Assembly (NCBI GenBank): GCA_036924285.1
Contig: JAYKYS010000012.1
Span: forward strand, 8,122,001-8,186,000
DNA: 64,000 bases
Direction: 5' to 3'
Source of the DNA: Asterella californica
Lineage: Eukaryota > Streptophyta > Marchantiopsida > Marchantiales > Aytoniaceae
The translations under genes and the position numbers were made by a program. Below the pieces are notes generated by a model. That model ran no database searches, was not told the DNA's origin, and worked only from the letters and a program-made list of their open reading frames with translations. Shown piece by piece: positions 24,286-36,829 of this stretch (positions are counted from its first letter, which is position 1; each line of letters begins with the position of its first letter).

Positions 24286-25304
24286 GTTTTTAGACAGCGA
24301 GTATTCATTGTTTTACAAAGAGCTTTAGTAGACACCGTCCACAAGAGAGCAATTGTAATAAGCGATGCTATTTCATGTGCACATGTTGTATGCAGGAGTT
24401 TTATTTATCGGTATGTGATATTTTAAGAGCAATAGGAGATCTTAAAGCTAATGATAGTAGGGTTTAACCCCGGTGTTCTTCTTCCTTTCGTGGTGTTAGT
24501 TGCTTGGTCCTTTCGGTTCTTTTTTCCCTTGTAAGGTTTGATGAGATCTTTCCATCCGTTGGTTATTCATTGCATCGCAGGTTCAGGCGGAAGAAAAAGT
24601 CTGCACTCGACTATAAAGACACCACAGGACTCCACTTCATGACTAATCGAGTCTTTACGATCACTCGTAACCATCGGACAGCTGCTGTAATCAGCAACAG
24701 CAGAAACAACAGCCGTCACAACAGAAACGTTTCAGAAAAGTAAAACACACTGGGGCTAAAGTAGAGAGAAAAAGACCGAAGGACAAGGGAGAGAGAATAC
24801 GAAACTTCTTCCTAAACTGTACAGGGTGCATTTGTCTGGTGGGTTTTTAACTTTTTCGAAATTCCTCACATCTTTCCATTTGGAAAATATATATATTTTA
24901 AATATATATTTTATTAAGCACACAGCATATTACTTGAGGTTGATAAGTATTTCTGTAATATAGCAAATCCTGGAGTCTATCTTAACAAATCACGGTCCAA
25001 GATTTACTGGGCGCACTACACGCTTGTCCTCCGCTTCTCTCTGTCAGAATTCTGGTCACGCACTACACGCTTGTTCTTTTCTGTCTCTTTGCCCGAAACT
25101 GCATGTCAATATGATATGCAGGTGCTCTTCGCATATGAGCCCCTGCATATATATTCACCTCGTGCATGCTCAATGGAGTTTTGGTCCAGATAAGGAAGAG
25201 GAAAAACGTGAAAATATATTCACACTTGGTTGGTGGACATGATGACAAATGCTGGTCTTGAGAAATGACTGGCAAAAACTGATTTTTTTGAATCTCGCAC
25301 TATT

Positions 25305-25341
25305 TCTGCAAAGAATTTCGGGGACAGAAATTCTTTGCAGA
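25305..25341. repeat. 15-bp perfect hairpin with a flipped loop relative to copy 1
   Basis: The arms 25305-25319 and 25327-25341 are perfect inverted copies of TCTGCAAAGAATTTC around GGGGACA. In the first repeat copy (about 4898-4925) the same left arm is followed by CTGTCCCCG, the reverse complement of CGGGGACAG here. Confidence 0.8.
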
Positions 25342-26248
25342 GATAATGCTAGAAGTTAGCAGTGGAAGTTGATATATGATTGTGATATGTCCTGAAAAAA
25401 CTTTCCTGTAGTAACCAAAAGATCATAAATTAAAATATCTAAAAATAAAACACTAATTTAGACTCTTCTCAGCAGATCGCAACATATGCACTGTGAGAAA
25501 GTAAAAACCATAAGCTATGAGAGTTGAAACTAAACCCCTTCTATTATAGAAGAAGCGCTAATGACGAATAAAAAGTATTTTTAATGAATCACATTAATTT
25601 ATGAACTAACTTTTCCTGTAGAAAAAGCTAGCTCATAAATAATGTGCATGCATATTTGCCTCTCCATCTGAGAATAAATAATGTCTGAAGAAATTTACTT
25701 GATCTTACCGTTAATACGTTTTCCAGACTAGATCTCACCCCTCTTAAATTTACATTATTCGATCATATTCTTGACTAACAATAGTAAGTTTAGTAAGTTT
25801 ATCGTGATGTAAAATATTTTATTAGAAAAGGTAAATAATATTATATAAAAAAGTTAAATCAATATTATATTATAAATTAATATTTTCATATAAATACAAG
25901 ACTAACTTCTCTCGTTCTATTTACATGACAATTTGAACGATTGAACCTGCTGTAATAGTCAAAAGTGTGAAAAAATAACACAAAGTGAAGAGGGACGAAA
26001 GCCCAACAAAGGTGCTTAGGATGGGATGAAGCAAGGGTGGGATGAAGCAAATTCCTGCAATGTCGATTACAGCATCGGCGCTAACCAGCACGTCGGTATG
26101 CACGAGTCACGGTGTTTGACTAAATTCCTTGCATGCCCTCTTCTTTCTCTCCAGCGCATTTACTGTCCGCACTACACCGCTTGTTCTATCTCTCGGCCAG
26201 GAAACCCAGGCTAATGTCGTGTTACGTGCCTTAGTGGCATAGCTAGCA

Positions 26249-26500
26249 CGTCAGCATGCTTGGTTCACGGTGCATGACTTAATTCCAATTTCCTTTCATC
26301 GAAGGTACGTCAGTATGCCTGACTAAATTCCATTTTCCTTTCATGAAAGACACGTCAGTATGCCTGGTTCACGGTGCATGACTTAATTCCCTTTTCCTTT
26401 CATGGAAGGTACGTCAGTATGCCTGGTTCACGGTGCATGATTAAATTCCATTTTCCTTTCATGGAAGGCACGTCACTATGCCTGGTTCACGGTGCATGAG
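26249..26500. repeat. 59-bp tandem repeat expansion inside copy 2
   Basis: Units starting CGTCAGTATGCCTGGTTCAC begin at 26249, 26308, 26353, 26412 and 26471 (spacings 59, 45, 59 and 59 bp; the second unit has lost 14 bp). Copy 1 has one unit, from 5829 to 5887. Each unit contains TTCACGGTGCATGA and TTTTCCTTTCATGGAAGG. Confidence 0.9.
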
Positions 26501-26572
26501 TCATGCAGGTAGTAGTGGGAGGCTTAAGCTTCTTCGCTGCACCTCTCTTGATTCTTATGAGGATTTTCGTAG

Positions 26573-28835
26573 CGTGTTTTGCTGACGTACGCTACATAAC
26601 CGACCGAATGTTGGTCTGTCCGTTTCATGTCCGCCGCAACACAAAACGGCTTTTGGAGAATAGACTAAGAATCACAATGTCTTTTCGTTGGGGTCGAATC
26701 GTCCTGCCGGGGGGCTCAGTCCGTGTAAGACCAGCAGCGTTCCGGTGCAGAATCCTCACGGCAAGGCTCCTTGTGTCCATGCGCTCGTATGGTCCTGTCA
26801 AGGTAAAGAAATCCCTCCGAGACTAACCAGAACTTCTGAACAAATGGGATGATTCGAACTGTACATTAGCAGTCCAGGGCGTGCCAAAGCTAGAGTCTTC
26901 AGCAGTGATATTTGCTCGCGGATGTTCTCCCTGGACACCTCCTGTGATGTGAGTAGGAAAACTCCGCGCCTTCCTTATTACGGCTTTTCCAAGATTCGGT
27001 TGTAAGTTTGGCAATAAAGTAGTTTAGGATTCAAATTTTATTTTCATTTTAAAAATGTTTTACTAAAATTTATAATATTTCACAAATACGATGGTAAACG
27101 AACCACGACTCTCGCTAGCCCTCAATAACACGACTGTTTTCCTTCCGCACGTTAGAGAGTACTCTCTCTAACCTTTGGCACGCCCTATTTGCAATGTTTT
27201 CTCTTAGCCATGCATTTGGAACAATATAGCCTCTTAAACCTCACGCGTAAGAACATATGATATGCATGCAGGATTAACTTCTGTGAACTCTTGTTCGCTT
27301 GTTGTTATCAGAGAAATATATATGTTAAATATAAAGAATATATTAAATAGATATAAATAATAACAGTTAGTTAAATATCTAGAAACGTGAGAAGATCTTG
27401 ATATAAAGCAATATACATATCATGTTGATATCATGTTTGATTAACTTCTTGCGAACTTTTGTTCTTTTAATGATATAAGAAAACGTATAGGTGTTATACA
27501 GAACCATATACCAAATGGATGAAGATAATAAAATTATTGATAAATATAAACTATTAGTCCATGCCTAGAAATGAGAGAAGATCCAGATATAAATCATAAA
27601 CCATGAGTGAATTACTAAAGATATAAGTCCTAAAACCTATAGTTATTTATATATTTAATTTATTGTGAGTTTAATTTATCACCTAACTCTTCCTGGATAT
27701 ATGCAACACTGCCAGGAGAAGACGTCTACTTCATTGTCCAAAAATGTCCATGGGAAATTTAGTCTGACCTTGAAAGAGGACAATGATTACAGCTGGCAGT
27801 TTACATAAATTCTTAAAATTTTACTGAGTATCTTCATATATAAAAACACGATCATTTTATGAAAAAATCCATAAAATATTTTACTGGAGATACAAGAATG
27901 CTTTCAGTATGTAAGAAGCTTGATACACTATTTAGACTCCAGCCTCATTGCTTATCAGAAAATCGATGATATCTATCATTTCGAATACTTGACAGGGTTG
28001 TCGGATGGTCTTTATTGAATGGACCACATCCCGTAATACGTATTCGGTTCTTATGTGAAAGTAGTCCTCCGCACTTGGTATCTGGTTTGAGCTTTTCTCA
28101 TTAGAAAAATGTCTCTCCGCATCTCCACGTGTTAGAAGCGGACGCGTTCTCAAGAGAGAGTACATTGTGCAAAGAGGTGTGCAAGCAGAGTGACAAGTGC
28201 AAATACTAAAACTTGGTTCTCAATGGTGCATCCTCGCCATTGCAATCCTTCTCATACTCTTGTAACACAATCTTGCTTGATAAATTCGTGAAACATATTA
28301 ATCTTGCTTGACCTCGTCCGATTGTCTCAAAGTCTAAAAACAAATCATTGTCACACGCTTTCGTTTCCTCAAAGTTTATAATAGATCATTGTCACAAGCT
28401 TTTGAAATGAAAATTTGTCACAATTCTTGACTTTTAGGGCAAGCCATTAATTTCTATTCGCAACGTCCGCAACGAGACGTAAGTCCATTAGCGTTCTGTT
28501 GTTCGCGTCTATGCTTGATCTTGAGGGTCATGGCAGACAGACATATGTGAGTTGGGTCTTCTAGAAACACACAAACATAGTACATTATGAAGGAAGCCTA
28601 TGACAATGTATTATAATATTTATGTGTTTCACTTTAATCCAGCATTGTGAGCTAAACCCTCTTCTTTGCTTGCAAAAGAAAAAACTGTTCATGAGTGGTT
28701 GATTTACCACACCACCCATTGTGGTCATTTCGATCTGTGTCGGCTTGGTGACATTGTTTAGGGTTGGTTCGTAATATGTGATTCGCATTATGATGAACTA
28801 ATTTTCTCGACGGTTCAAAGTTTAAGTGATTCTCT
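26573..28835. other. No recognisable gene
   Basis: Frames at 26503-26826 (plus) and 26823-27014 (minus) face each other without recognisable domains; the first starts inside the repeat block. The remainder is AT-rich. Confidence 0.4.
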
Positions 28836-28839
28836 GGAC

Positions 28840-29727
28840 GTAAGTTGAAACGTTGGATTAAGACGTTGGGGTCTATACCAAGACGACCTCAGACTAATAC
28901 TGGCCTAAGAGAACAAATCGAAACGTAAGTCCGAAACATGGGTTTGAGACATGGGACTGAGACGTGGGCTTGGACGCTGGTCCGAACCACCGATTCTGGG
29001 ACTGGACCATAGTTTCTCCGAGAAATTATTAAGTGTTGGAGCTCCAACAACGTTTTGGGCCGTGGATGGAGCTCCATATAAGATCTCGAGACGAGTAAGA
29101 TATCATTGAAAAGATCTTGAGAGCTTTCTAGTAATATGCAGAACTCCTTAGGTTGACATTGGAGCTGAGAATTATGGCCGATCTTGTGATCGAATTGTGA
29201 TATAATTTTCAAGCACCAAAGAGGATAATGAGATCGACGATCATCAGAAGTATATATGAAAGAGGGCTCGATGCCAAGGTGGGCCTGGACAACTTACTTG
29301 ATCCTAGAGTTCGGTAGGCGGACTCTAGAGACATGAGGTGATGGTTGGGTTCTGGTCTAGATTTGGACGTCTGGACTTAGGAACGAAGTAAGGGATGTGA
29401 CAAGACTAAAGAACGAGATGGCGCGTTAGATCACCGTTCGAGAGCCTAGACCCAGACGTACATCACGAACGGTTGGACCGCTAGGTGTGCTGGAGGCACC
29501 GTTTAAGATCCTCGACTTTTTGAGAAGTCAATCTCAAGTCATATTGTGACTTGCTCATGTTTTGGGATTGACCTAGCCAAGTCTAGGTCAAGACTTAAGG
29601 AATGTTAAGCTTGAGAGTTAGGGAGACGGTCTGACTTCAGTTCTTACCAAATGAGATAAAGATAAGTGATGCATGAATGTTAACATATGATTATGGTTTG
29701 CAGGTTAGCATTGTGAGTTTCGTGACC
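28840..29727 (+). repeat. Gypsy LTR-like repeat, copy A
   Basis: Aligns to 49390-50280 on the same strand over about 0.89 kb. Shared landmarks include GGTCCGAACCAC, ATATGCAGAACT, AGAAGTATATATGA, GACATGAGGTGATGGTTGG, GCTAGGTGTGCT and GACTTGCTCATGTTTTGGGA. A gag-like region follows directly, so it is probably a 5' LTR, or LTR plus leader. The TG/CA ends could not be fixed and no clear PBS is seen. A possible promoter element is TATATATGA near 29250. Confidence 0.65.
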
Positions 29728-29749
29728 TACTGCGTAAGCGCTTCCACTA

Positions 29750-30960
29750 GCGCAACAAGGTGGTAGGTGCATGAAAAATGATACCAAAGTTGACCCTTTG
29801 GTGAAAGAGAATTGGAGATAACAGCTGAAGGCTGGATGCTTGAGGAGGGACGCGAGATACGAAGTGGATCACGTTTCTAGATGAACGCTTGGAATAATGA
29901 CTAACATGATAGAGTTCTAAGAGAAAGTCCAAGAAACGAGTGGCAGTTGATACTAAGATCAGATCACTCGAGCTAACCCCGACGCACAGTCAGAGGACGA
30001 TAATGAAAAATCTTCGTCTCAACATCAAAGAAGCCCAATATCTATTGTGGCACATGTGCAACAAGATGGAGTTTTGTCAACATGCCCAATGATTCAAGCA
30101 CGGGAAGTCAAGGAGCTTTGTATGTAGAGCTCATCAAGATGATGAAGATCATGTAAGAGAGCATGGCCTCTAAGAATAAACGTATCGTTGAGTTTGAGAT
30201 AGACCAAGGGAGTTCTTCGTCTACGAAGAAGCTTTGTAAGACGAATCTGTCAATCCATTTTTTAGATATAGGATGAGCTCACAAGGACTTCTTAACTGAG
30301 TTGGACCTATAATTTGAGACGCAGTTGGCTAAGGAGTCAAACAAAATGAGAGCGACGGTTATGTTCCTAAAAGACCATGCGCTTCTTTGGTGGACTGCAT
30401 ACAGAGATGACAATGTCTTGACTATCTTGATGCTTAGTTGGAAAGAGTTCAAGAAGTTGCTGGCAAGATTATTCACTCTAGAGTATCAAAGGATTTGGGA
30501 TGGTGTTGAGTTAGTTAAATTAAGCAAATGGGGGCCTTAAATGCTTATGTACATGAGTTTAGTGCTAAGCTGGACTCGTTCTCCAAGTGGACTAAGGAAA
30601 CCAAGATATATATATTTATTAGAGGATTCAAGTCTAGCTCGAAGAATGCTCTCTTTCAGATGCGAAAGCTACTTGAGACATGTGCCAAACTTTTGAAACT
30701 AGCGGAGCAGATTGAGGACAACGAAGTCCAACAACATAAACTCTTTGAATCACGCAGCATGGACAAGGTTCACAAGAAGAACAAAGGCTTCAAGCGAGAA
30801 TGGGTTGGATGTGAGAAGGATCTGAAGGACTCTTTTGTCACAACAGCAAAGCGACAACGAACAAGGTCGAAATCTAACAGGCAAACACCTCAAAGGGCAA
30901 TGGTTCAAAGTTTACTTGCTACAATTGTGGCAAGGCAAGCCATAGCCTTGTAACTAAGAA
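29750..30960 (+). pseudogene. Ty3/Gypsy gag relic
   Basis: Retrotransposon gag (Retrotrans_gag-type). The core is ATVMFLKDHALLWWTAYRDD at 30349-30410, then WKEFKKLLARLFTLEYQR. A G-run at about 30530 shifts the frame, after which NAYVHEFSAKLDSFSKW and a Lys-rich tail continue. A zinc knuckle CYNCGKASHS at about 30917-30950 has lost its final Cys. The upstream part (29750-30320) contains stops. It follows an LTR-like repeat. Inactive. Confidence 0.7.
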
Positions 30961-31980
30961 AGTTATTGTCTTTAGAACTGAATGGTATTTTGATGTATAA
31001 TAAAAGTATATTTGGACTTCGAACATCATCACAACAACAGATATAGAAGAAATTCTTAAAGAGAGGATAGAATATTGGGAGGAGAAAAGAAATAAGATAG
31101 AAATAAAGATCACAAATGCGATGATGAAAGAAAGAGAGTTACAGATAGATTCTTACAAGAAGTAAGTAAGCTAGATACATCCATATCCGACTGAAGCAAG
31201 AGCTAGAATCGGATATGGGAAGGGGAGATTGATCTACTAAATCAGAACAACAATTCAAAAACATTGATAGTATAGAGGATTCATTGACAACAATGTGCTA
31301 GGATCAAGATCAAAAAGAGAGATGAGACTTTGGTAGAATAAGAAAATGGAGATTCAGGATTTACTATGTTTTGTTAACATCCAACTAAGAGCAGATCTGG
31401 AGTATCATGCAGAATTATCACCAGCGAAAGCATTGTTCTTACAAGAAATTTGCAAATAGGAGGTAAGTAGAGACCAAACACATCAAATGGAATATGGAGA
31501 ATATAATGGACCAAATGTCAATTTCTGGATGTCAGCATCAACACCTACTTCCAAACAGCAATATGCTTATGAGGAGTTGTTTCTATAAAGACACAAGATA
31601 GACATCAGGGATGTATCGAGAACAGAAGACCAGTTGGTCAAGCTACTAGAACATCTCCGAAAATGATACAATGAACATACAAAGATCAGACAAGAGTTAC
31701 TAGAAGAGTTGTATGCAGCTTATGAGCATACTATCAATCTAGAACTCCAGAAGGAGTTAGTGAAGGTAGATATAGTATTAGATGTCTCACCACACTCACA
31801 CAAGAATTACGGATAGTTTTGAAGAGACATTTGATACTCTAGCTGAATTGGATCCAAAAAAGAAAGAGATTACTTACAGGAGGTTGGAACTCATACAAGG
31901 GAGATGTATATCGGATACAGCAAGATACCCAAAAACTTCAGCAAAACTAACTGTAGATTATGATTTTGTACAGAAATAGT
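30961..31980 (+). pseudogene. Unrecognised coding-like region, TE-derived by context
   Basis: Interrupted plus-strand frames read as one charged protein: EEILKERIEYWEEKRNKIEI; QLRADLEYHAELSPAKALFL; NGPNVNFWMSASTPTSKQQY; RTEDQLVKLLEHLRK; QELLEELYAAYEHTINLELQ; and a final frame to 31979. It directly follows the Gypsy gag. No family is recognised. Helical, coiled-coil-like composition. It could be an accessory or capsid-type protein of a retroelement. Confidence 0.35.
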
Positions 31981-34880
31981 CTACAATGATTACTCTATTT
32001 AGTAGGAGGACGACATCAAGCAGAGAACGGGGTAAATGTTGTAGATGAAGTTAAAAATAAAGTTAGTAGTAGTCATTCAAAATGACTATCCAGGAGGATG
32101 TATGTAAATCAAGATATCACTTAAGTGACGATCATTTGGATATGAATCATATAGAACCCAGAAATACTTCGGATAGTTGATAAAGTAAACCGGATAAGAA
32201 AACAACATACACTGGATTAATTACTTCAAGATAAGATGGAACTTGAAATACTACCTTTTTATGAGTTTCAATAGTTAGAGAGTTGTATAATCAATCACGA
32301 TTGTATAAGCTTGACACTTTCTTTGTAATACAAGATATTGAAGTTTAACAGAGAGATTGGTTTGCAATACTTGTATGTATAGAAGATCTACATGACAAAC
32401 AGCTTGATCTACATTCTTTTATCTTGTATGAGAAAAATCTTGACAATCAAGCATCCGGACATACTATACTCGCATACTGATGTGTCTAACATCTAAGAGA
32501 AATAAATTCACAAAACAAGATCAGAATTGTAGCTTGATTGATAAGATATAAGTAGCAACAGAAATCATGAGAAAGATGTAGAAGGTCTATCGTTTTGGTT
32601 GGCGAAAGTGAAGAAGATACTCACATTTTTTCAAGAAGTTCTATCTTTGCTCAAGATTACATGGTACATCACTCATGCAGTTGACTCATTTGATGGTTCT
32701 TATTTGCTGGAGTGAAGAATGCAAGAAGGGAAAAAAAGATAAATGTAGACGAGCGAAACTTGTTATAAACACAAGTTTTCATGTACAACATCAAGCTTAA
32801 TAGAAACAAGACTATTCTAGGAAAAGATATTAAGCTCTTAAAAGGAGTAGTTTTTGAGTGGGATAATATGAACCATACTTAGTCAGAAAATGAAGTAGAT
32901 GAGTCGAGTTTAAACGTGTTGCGCGAGCACGAGTAATGTCGTTGTGTAGATTTTTCTTAAACCTTATAATCGTAAATAATATCTCATAAAACTTTTGATA
33001 GTGTAAAATATACATTTGACAAGTGATCCACGAATCACTACTTTTGAACTTACTAATTTCTTATCAGTTGTACTCTTATAGTCTATGTTTTGAAAATTCC
33101 TTCTACGTAAATAAACATCTTTATTGAGTTTCATAGAGAAACATTGCAAGAAAATGATTCGTCTGAAGTACACGAGACGCTTCGTATGGAATTGCACAAG
33201 TTCCGAGTTTCATACTCATTCCAGAAGTACCAAGAGAAACCACGTTGGAGCTCCCCATAATGTGACGAGAAATCATACACCTAACGCATTGTCTAGGGAT
33301 TCATGTGGACATGTTCATAGAACTAGGTTACCAGTAGAAGCTACAATCAATCTCAAGTTAAAGACTTTATCCAATTCAGTTGTAACTACATAGTCAAAAC
33401 AGACTTATTGTAAAATTTAACCCTAGTGAAAAGCAAGAGTTAGAAAAATGTTGTTATCTATACGCGGTAGTTCACTAGAGGGAAACAACATTATTTTAAC
33501 TTCGAATAATATTTCAAAGCTATGAGAGAAGTAACCGATCACTTCTCTCGTTCTTGCGCTTTCATAAAAAGGTCAAGAGAAGTAATCGATCGATCACTTT
33601 TCGGAGCTTTGATTTGCTTGCTCACACAAAGTTTCCCAAACAAGGAATTTGGAGGTCTATGATTTGTAACAAGACTGATTTAAAGTTTCTAGTAAACATA
33701 TGCTTTTTGAACTTTTCTCTCCTCTACATCATAGTGAAGTTTTATCAAAACATGATCATATAGTCACAATTCTCATCTAATCGATCACTGTGCTTTAGGA
33801 ACCTTCCTCAGGGTTTAGATATCATAGTAAGTGTTAGAGCGAGCTCTAGAGATATTATCGTTGAGTTCGAAGACACTAGCGCAAGAACTCAAGTAGAATC
33901 CTCGGAGAGAAGAATAGAAATCGACTTAGGTGTATTTTTATAGAGGATTGGCACGTAAAGTAATGAATTGTCCAACTAGTATCAAAGTAGAAAAGGTCAA
34001 AGAGAAACGAGAGTTTACTAATCTGAGTAGAGAAAGCCAAAGAGAAGCGAGACTTTACTAATCACCAACACTAGTTCACCTTCTAAGAGATAATCTGGAT
34101 CCTTGTCTAAGTTGTGGAGTGGGTGATCTGTCAAGAGGACACAAGTGCGTAGATGTGATCACTCGATTTATGTCAGTAGTCGAGAAGTTGGACAAAACTC
34201 AAAGAGTTGAGACGAAGCAGTTATCGACTTCTAAGGAGGACTCAGTTGAGTTGTGATGGAGATCGTCATTTTGATGATGAAGAATGTGATAATGCGACTC
34301 AAACTCATGATTACTTTGAGAAAAGAAATGACATAAAAGATGTTGTTACAATCATTTCATTTCATTTCATCTATGGCAAATTATTCTTGAATGGAATTAG
34401 TGATTTTTGTACTCTTTTAATAGAAGATCAACCGTGAATATTTTAGTTTGTTTGTCATAAAAAAATAGTGAAGAAGACATTGTTACTACACAAGTCGACC
34501 TAAAGGATCATTTGATGGTGCTTCTGTGAACTAAAGCATCTTTATCATGTGTGGATCCTTCATGTACTTAGCATACGATTGTATGTTTAGTTGTATTGTA
34601 TGATGCACTTGCGTTACACTTAAGGATAGAATTGTTCGATCCGAGACAGATAGATGCTAGAGTCAAGATAAAGATCGATTGACTGGATAGTGGAGGCACA
34701 ATGATTTTATCGAGTTGGTCCAAGGTATTGCCATATCTATCTACAGCCAGATATCACATGTATTTCCAAACAAAAATGTATGCTCTATAACAATTGATGA
34801 ACACGACGTGAAACATCTAGGTTGAGAGATACGTCTCCAAGTACTTGAAGTACTATTCTCCAGAAATAGAGTTGAATAAG
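31981..34880. other. No recognisable gene; scattered decayed coding traces
   Basis: Short frames only. 33124-33393 and 33554-33763 match nothing. Around 34620-34860 a frame (RIELFDPRQIDARVKIKI) might be a retroelement protease region, but the motif is too weak to call. Confidence 0.35.
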
Positions 34881-34899
34881 ATATGAAAAAGAGATGGTG

Positions 34900-35375
34900 A
34901 GTACATTTGAGCTTGTTCGCATGTTGGAGCTTGTTCGCATGTGAGCGAGATAACCCGAGCTAATGGTCCTACATGAGAAAAATTTACCCTTCAGCTAAAA
35001 GAAAAATATTCTTTAGAGGATGTAGATCGAGTGACTAAGAAGTCAATTATGATGTATGTAAACAAACCTAATGAATGATTTGTTGTCACATAGCTATTTC
35101 TCGAGTTTGAAAAATAATTATTTCACTTGTCTCAGGTGGAGAAGCTCACACTTGAGAACGACAAGGTGAAGTTGTTTCTACAAGCAGGTAAGAATGAGCT
35201 ACAAAAGGAATTGGAGGTGCTTGAAGAAGATATGATGGAAAATAATGAGCTCACAACTGACTGGAGGAAGGTTTTTGAAACAATAGATGTATTTGCTAAA
35301 AGAGAGTATCGAAGAGAGAAGGTGATGATAAGACAAGACGAAATGCCACCACTGATCATACTATCTCATAGATAA
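34900..35375 (+). pseudogene. Gypsy gag fragment
   Basis: The 82-codon frame at 35127-35375 (VEKLTLENDKVKLFLQAGKN, then LQKELEVLEEDMMENNELTT) resembles the gag segment of the Gypsy lineage whose RNase H/integrase relic lies at 0-2 kb. The resemblance is from memory of the family. No zinc knuckle. Upstream traces (YPSAKRKIFF) are degraded. Confidence 0.4.
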
Positions 35376-35379
35376 CCAA

Positions 35380-36280
35380 CAATACCTATTGTACAAGCGC
35401 ATCTTGTTCCGAGTGTAGTATCTTGTCGAGGTTTCTCTCCTCGTAATTATCTCTTAGGAGTACCTCTCTCATCACTAGAACCAACTCTTGACCAAGTAAG
35501 CATGTACAAACATTGTATCTACAAGATCACTCCATCCAATGACACATCTGATTGTCATTGTCACTTTGAGTAACTCGTCCTTTGCCGTTTTTTCTTTCTC
35601 CGTCATGGTCACAACATGACTCCATATTTTACTCACCTCTACTCGCTTCTCAAAAGTATTACCTTTATCTTTTACTACCTCAGCCTCATAAGTAGCCTTA
35701 ACATGTTGTGAAAGATTATCCTCTAAAACCTACCTCATTCATCCGTTTTCACTAGTCTTTAGGATCTCATCTTGTCCTTCAAGGCAATCTTCGCCTTTTT
35801 CTAGTAAATCACTCCTTACCGTTAGGTATCAACAAAATCTACTCATTCTTTTTGATGATATCACACAAATACATCTGGCACACACCCTTATCTAACGGAT
35901 TTATTTTCAGGTGTCCCTCCCTTCTCCTCTAGCCTTGCTAGCTTAATCTGCAAGTCTCTCGTCCATTTTAGCAATTCATCTATTGCATATCTCTATGGTG
36001 CAATTGTAAGAAAAAGAATAAAAGAGATCCGGATGAATATTCATGAACCATCTATGTCTTCGTACTCTAGCCGATGATTCCTAGTGTCTAAAAAGACAAG
36101 AGCTTTGTGCTTCATCCAAGATTTACAACCTGTCAATAACGTCACAATTTGAAATGTTGGAACAGAACCTGTGATAGATGCATAGCTAAAGCATTTGTTG
36201 GAAAGTTGATCTATTGTATTGGAGATATATTTTCAGATTACGATCAATTTTAGTTTTCTTTGGAGAGTAGAGACTTGACT
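35380..36280. other. No recognisable gene
   Basis: Multiple stops in all frames. A minus-strand stretch near 35700-35960 (KKAKIALKDKMRS, DERLADxASKARGEG) might be decayed coding sequence linked to the RT fragment beside it. Confidence 0.3.
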
Positions 36281-36281
36281 A

Positions 36282-36524
36282 CTATTCGTACATTTTGGGG
36301 TTGATGCTTGTAGGCAAAAAGCTTATCTTCTCCTTCAACAACTCAGTAAGCTTTGGCAGCAAGGCACGAGGGACTAAAATTAGCTTCAAGTCCCAAGGTA
36401 CGTCTTTTACACTCGCAAATGCTTGTCTTTTATACTCCTCGACGACATCCATCATATGTACATGTGTCATTGTCTGAAGAATCCAAGTGGTGGACATGTA
36501 GGCAGAGAGGTGTCTAGCATGCAA
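36282..36524 (-). pseudogene. Gypsy reverse transcriptase N-terminal fragment
   Basis: An 80-codon minus-strand frame with VEEYKRQAFASVKDVPWDLK followed by LVPRALLPKLTELLKEKI. This matches the region just before the RT fingers in the Gypsy lineage seen at 0-2 kb. The catalytic YxDD part is absent. It is oriented opposite to the other Gypsy fragments, so it is a separate or rearranged copy. Confidence 0.5.
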
Positions 36525-36829
36525 ACAGTCAACTCAACTCTTACTCCATGTCATCTCCTTCGTCTTGTGACCAGGAATGAGTAAAGTAAGTACCCTGAAA
36601 GATGCTGAACTGTTAATAAACACCTCAAATCAGTTACTTGTGTTATATCAGCAAAATGTTCTTATTGCAGTTTCCTCACATGTGACAGAGACGAAAGATT
36701 CTCTTCTTGCACAAGTTGAGAAAAATATCCCACGTAAACTTCACATCTACATCGTTCATAAACAATCTTTGAAGATTGCACCATTAATTGTATCATTCAC
36801 CCTTCACAGACAGCACTGTTATTAAGAAG

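Larger units (their letters stand above)
24587..26572 (+). repeat. ~2.0-kb repeat block, copy 2
   Basis: Second copy of the 4108-5984 block, same orientation, alignable throughout with small indels. It ends at the same GATTTTCGTAG (26562-26572), after which the sequence differs from copy 1 (CGTGTTTTGC instead of GGGTCAAAGG). Two internal changes stand out: a five-copy expansion of the 59-bp unit (26249-26500), and the inverted orientation of the loop of a small hairpin (25305-25341). Confidence 0.85.

Noticed and set aside
24552..24583. Similarity of CCATCCGTTGGTTATTCATT to CCATCCGTTTGCTGTTCATT near 61260
   Set aside because: Only about 30 bp, with no extension on either side; too short to call a repeat.
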